DNA of 64,000 bases. It comes from Cladorhizidae sp. MBARI D1340-BT2. Lineage: Eukaryota > Porifera > Demospongiae > Poecilosclerida > Cladorhizidae. The notes below the pieces were generated by a model. That model made no database searches. It was given only the letters and a program-made list of their open reading frames with translations, and had not been told where the DNA came from. Of the stretch, positions 39,101 to 45,100 are shown in pieces (position 1 is the stretch's first letter; each line of letters starts with the position of its first letter). A program made the position numbers and the translations under genes. The DNA lies in contig JAQNBH010000011.1 of NCBI GenBank assembly GCA_028752905.1, positions 34,490,396 through 34,554,395 on the forward strand, given 5' to 3'.

Positions 39101-42100
39101 TTTAATAATGTTTTTAAACAGCATGTGCATCAAGACACAATTGTTAGATGGCATATCAGGTAGTATTTCTCGTTGTAAAATATAAAATATTGATGTTTTG
39201 ATTAAAGGAGGACCACCGTGCTCATTGCAAGGAGCAATCAGACTTCAAGGAGACACAGCTACTAGTGGACGTGTAGAAGTCTGCAATGACAATTTCTGGG
39301 GCACAGTATGTGATGATGAATGGGAAGTTCTGGATGCACAAGTCGCATGCATACAACTAGGATATTCTTCTGCTGGAGCTACTATACTTTATGCTTCAGC
39401 TGTTCATGATGGCATTGGAGAGATATGGTTGGATAATGTCAATTGTGTTGGTAATGAGATCAATCTCTTCAGCTGCAGTGCTAACCGAATTGGGTACCAC
39501 AATTGTGATCACTCTAAAGATGTTGGAGTGAGCTGTCGAGCTAGTAAGTAATTATCACACTAGGATGTTTTCATGATGGCATCATTAAGAACTATGTATA
39601 TATAGAGAGAATTTATATACACAGCAGTTGAATGAGGTTAAATTATTCCAATCCAGTCAATTTTTCTGATTTCCTACTATTTGTTGGCATATCTACATAA
39701 TTATATAGTCTCATCCTCTTGTCATTGTTGGTGATGATCAGAACTTTACTGCTCTTTCCGTACTCTTTCTCTAGGTTAAAGCATCTATTTTATGTATGTG
39801 TGTGTGCATGCTCAAACACGTGTAGGTTTTGTGCAAGTAATGGTAATCTGGGGCATGCTAAGGAAAGGGGTCGGGAGGTGTATACATGTGCATTTATTAA
39901 ATAAAAAAAATTTCTTCTTGTCCACTTGGGTAAGATCTGTTGCTTAAATTGTTGTGTTCCAAAATAATGGACATAAGTTGGCTTTTACCTTTTCTAAATT
40001 ACACCATTCAAGCATTAAAGCAGACGAGTTACAGCAGTTCATAATCACAACCCTTGAGTATTACCCTATTTTTAAAAATGTGTGACCTCACAAATTTATT
40101 TGATTCCAATGCCAGATTTTGGTGGATATAACTTATACGTAAATAACGTTAACTTTAATGTATGTGTTGTTTTGGATCTAAAATAGGACATGCCTATTTT
40201 TACTCTGTATTTGATCTTGACCTATTTCTCAACTTTTATATAATTAACCCTCTTTATTGAATCTGCCACTACTGGCACTAAAAAAATGTAGTAAAAATGG
40301 CAATTTTTGGTTCTAAAAGCTAGTTATGTTCATAGTTTTCCACCCAAGATTTACAACTGAAATGACTAGTAATGTTTTGAAGTGACTCCTACTAGTATAC
40401 TAGTAAGAATATATGTTATGGAAAATTATTTAAAATTTAATACAGCCTTATTATAAAATTAATATCAAATCAGATATTTAACTGAACCATTTACCATTTG
40501 GTCATGTGATAGCATGATTATTTAGGAAGTTGTGGTCAAAAGATATGACCACAAACTGACCACATAATATGAATATAATTATGAAAACAATGGTCATGAT
40601 TAGGAGTCCTATAACTTCATGTTATGGACTCGATATATGGCTCAAAAGATAGATCAATCCATATGCTTTCTTTTGCTTCTTAAAACTTAGGAATATACAT
40701 TACTATACAAATGTTATGCCAACCCATAATAAGGTCCTCATAAATCGACCACAAAAATATCTTGTCAATACAATATTCAGTAAACTTTTGATATAATTGT
40801 TTGACACAATGTAATCTAAAGCAATTTTGCGTGGAGTTTGAGGTGAAATCAGTGTCTGTGGCAAAAGTCAACCAAGTTGTGGAAAGCATGGAAACAATTC
40901 CGATCCTCCATAATGCAAATGTGAACCTTGCAGTATTTGCATTGCACACGACATTCTCCGAGGTAGGAATGGATGCCTTCACATTCTTCGTAACTTGATT
41001 CATCATCAGAGATGTCCCAAGCTGCCACAGTCACTTGGGAAATAATTTCAGCTATTGACAGTTTCTTCTCCATTGCTGATATCGTCCGACTGAAAATCGT
41101 TCGTGTTTTAAATATAATTTCTTCAACTTTCCTCCACCCAACTGCCGTAAAGATTGTCGTGTAAATAGAATTTTAATTCAGCTATCTTTTAATATAAAAA
41201 TTATTGCCTATTATCAAATGCATATGGCGCCATTGACAGTGAGAGGGTTAAAATACAGCACTGGAGTGCCTGTGAGGAAGCTATAGAAGGAAGTCCACAT
41301 ATAAGAACTTGATGTTTGATTAGCTACTATGGTCCCTTGAGCAACAGATATATTTAACAGCATAGTTTAATAGCTGCATAATGTTCCATAAAGCTCATTT
41401 GAGAAAGCTATAGCTAGATAAAACATACAGCCTTGGCTAAAGCTGATGGTTCCACAGGTCTAGACTTGGTGCAAAGAAGGAAGTCTACAGGCAAAAATGT
41501 ACCCAAATAAGTAAAAAAATTGCAGAACCTATCGTTAGTCTAGTTACGCAACTTTGATTATGTCTATAGTTTAATTTCTGCAGAGCATTCATCACAAGAA
41601 AGCTATTGCTACTAACCACAGCAAAAGTTGTAGTGGCTACACTCATCTGTTAGGCACAAATAAGACCATTTGTTTTGTAAAGTACTTCTAGAGCATTATG
41701 CAATCTGGGGCATGCTAATTATATAGCTAATTAATAGGGATAAAGCATGTCCTGCATGTTTCTTTTCTGTGGAGTACAGTCTTAAATATATTAAATACTA
41801 ATTCATACATCTTGCATTTGTATTTGTGATATGTTGTATGCATAGTATGATTAAGGTTTAAAAATGACTGAGGAATGTTGTTGATATACGTAAATCAGAT
41901 CAATAATGGACAGTCTGTTAAATTGAATATTTATTACATGTATTTATCACAGAAGTTGCGTATGGATTTGAAGCGGCAGAGTATTCGGTATATGAATCTG
42001 CAGACATCCTGGAAGTGTGTTGTAGGATAACCAATCTTGAGGATGATATACAGGTCACAAATTTAATCACTGTAGAGATCACTCTTCAAACAAGGACAGA

Positions 42101-45100
42101 AAGTGCAGGTATTAAGAGGTGGTAGCAAAAGAAACATCTAAAATGGCAATATTTTGTGATAATGCATTTTGATTTCATATATATATATATAAATAGCAGC
42201 CTCACTACAATATATGTTCCTTAGAAAAACATTATTTGTCAATGTTTTTAGTGCAGATAATGAAGCTGATATATTGTTTGCTGACTATTACAATGTCATG
42301 GATCATAATAATTATTATGATGGTCTCCGAGTTCTATTGTTATTATGAACTGGCAATGATGCAATACAACTTGACTATAATGATGATAAAACAGTACAAC
42401 ATGTAAATAAAATTTCCATTCCAATGTCAAGGATTAAGATAAATAGTATCTAATTTTATTCTTTTATGTTTTTATTAGTTAAGTACCCACCCATGCCCAT
42501 TCATAAATAGAGACATAGATTTATAGAGATTAACATAAGTAATTTCTGGTTTTGTTGAATATCTACGGTTTTAATTATCGTGACAAGATTAAGCTTCTTT
42601 TGACTTACTAAGGTCATTAGTAACAAATATCGTTAATAGAACAAAATACCCTTCTTTCTGACTGGTCCTATCTAGTCTATCTTATGCAGTGTGAAGTACA
42701 AAGTTTCGAACATAAATTATGCATGATATAAAATTATATAATATCTATACAACAATATTACCTTAAATCAGTAATTTTTGTATCATATTACTGCAGATAA
42801 TAAAGATTTCAAGGAACCTCCTTTGACAATATTCAATTTGACAATTTTCGATTTGGATCATGGTGATATTAATAGCCAGAGATTTTGTTTCAACATTACC
42901 ATTATTAATGATGAAATTCGTGAAGGTAATGAATCATTCACTCTTGAAATCTCGGCTCCACTAATTGTTGGAGTAATTGCCTGGCCCAATATCACAGTGA
43001 TTTCCATTTTGGATGATGATGGTAAGAACTAGAAGGCACAGTAAACAGCTTAAATCTTTGAACCCTAAGTCTCCCAAGTCAGGCTAATCCCATCCACTCC
43101 TCCACCTCATCTCCTGAGGTTCTGGCAGGAAAATTACTCAAAATATAAAGTATTTTATAATATGTTGTATAAATGCATTTAAACAGTGTTTATAAAAAAT
43201 CAATGTTACACTGATGTATAAATATGTTTTAAAAAGCCAGGAAGATTTCAGTCCATTCTGACACCACTGGAGTACCTTTCCAGGCCCTGGCATGACCCCT
43301 GCCTCTATTACCATGTCCTTGCTGTCTTTTACCTTGTCCTCTGTTATTAGCTGGCAGTACTTGATTGTCTTCTTCACTATCAGAGTGTTTGCTCCAATCC
43401 AAAGTCATAATAGAACCTAACACATGTTCAAGAAAACTCAAATCTTCAGCCTAACCCTGCTATTATTTTATAGATTGTCATAAAAAAATGAAAATGTAAC
43501 CAGACAAATTAGACAGTTTCAGTGCACCAAAAATCTAATCAAATGAAGCAGTTAATTAACTGTAGCACTGTACTGGACTATGACAATAAAAAAAACAGGT
43601 TCTCTGACATGTAAACAGATCACTCATGTTTAATATATACCCCTTTATATTGGTAACAAAACCAGCTGCTCGGGTTCAAAGAGTTTAACTTGAAGCGAGT
43701 ACAATTGATGAATTATCATAATACATATTATATAGATGCTGCAATTGGTTTTATCGATGCACCATATTACTTTGGTGAGATTGATTCAAAAGGTTCTTTG
43801 CAATTTGGAGTGCTGTCTGGTGGCCTGGAGATAAATGTTTGTGTTCAATTTAACATATCACAAGGATCAACATCACGTAAGGAACATTTGAAATGTTTAT
43901 TTAGTGGTAGTGCTCCAGTTAATATAGTCAGTGTTTCCCAATTTGATCAACATTTATGCTCATTTATGCAAATGCTAATATTCTTTTCAATCACATTTTA
44001 TCTGGTGTAATGATATTCTAATGTTTGTATGAATATTTTAAGTTAATATGAAATAATCTCAATCATTGCAATCCAAAAAAATTGTATCCAGGGTCACATA
44101 AAATGTACCCTACCATGAAATCATTGGTGTTGTATAGGAGTCTCTTTAGCTGTGGTACATTGTACAATGGTGAAACAAATATGACGTTTGGGACCTGAAT
44201 GAAGGAGTATAAAATTGCATGCAGAAAGTGAGAACTCGAGAAGTCTCTATTGCAGAGTATGTGTTGAATCAACACAACAAATCTTGTGGGAAAAGACCTC
44301 TGAGAATGATATAGAGCTAGCAAAAGAAGAGAGTTCTCATGAAGGTAGTGCTGCATATGCATGTAAAAATAGGAAGAGTGCTTCTATGCTGGAACTACCA
44401 GGTTCAACTCTCAATACCATGCATGCACTTGTATTCAGACATCTTGAATCACATGTATTTTTGGTGTGAAATGCATTGCAACTGATTGTGAATGTGTTGT
44501 ATTCTTTTCATTTTTTAAATTTGCTTTGATGAAGCCGAAGTAAATGTTATTACTGAAAATCAAATAGCTGATTGAAAAAGATACCTTAAGGTAAAAAGAA
44601 TTCTAATTCTTTACTTTAATTGTTTCATATTTAATAAACCACTGACAGAAATCTAGGTTTAAACCAGGTTATTATAACAGTAACAAATAATTAGGCATTT
44701 CCACGGTTATTTTTTAATATAATTGAATTACATTATATATTTTGATGGTGAAAGTATAGTTACAATGATGCCAATTTATAGATGAACCAAAGTTATTTCT
44801 TTATAAGTAATTTACTTAACTGGTTGAGTTATATTTATATTTATTTCAAATATGATCACATATATTATACATTTTAAGAGAGAGAGATTTCAAGTGTCAC
44901 CATAAAATGTTATTTTTTTAAACAGTTTCCCCATCCTTCCTCTGCCCTCTCTTCCTCACCCCCTCCCAATAATCTATGATAACCAGGTTAATTTATATCA
45001 TACTTGCCCATATTTTTACTTTCACTTGAGTAGATAAATCTATATGAATCTACTATCTTCATTAATCTATGACCAACATTATTTTTTTCAGTTTTGATGA

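Larger units (their letters stand above)
39544..41952 (+). other. Intron 18, between the SRCR and Calx-beta parts
   Basis: 2.4 kb. It holds the piggyBac-like element 40248-41247. Outside it (39544-40243 and 41252-41952) I see no gene, only AT-rich sequence and a TGGGGCATGCTAA box occurring twice (about 39848 and 41706). Confidence 0.6.

Noticed and set aside
1..39543. CRISPR-like or other prokaryotic repeat array
   Set aside because: The repeats are whole protein-coding exons with splice sites and intron spacers of very different length. The setting is eukaryotic.
43229..43441. Acidic plus Gly/Arg-rich minus-strand ORF in intron 20 as a gene or piggyBac scrap
   Set aside because: There are no TTAA-flanked ends and no recognised motif; composition alone is not enough.
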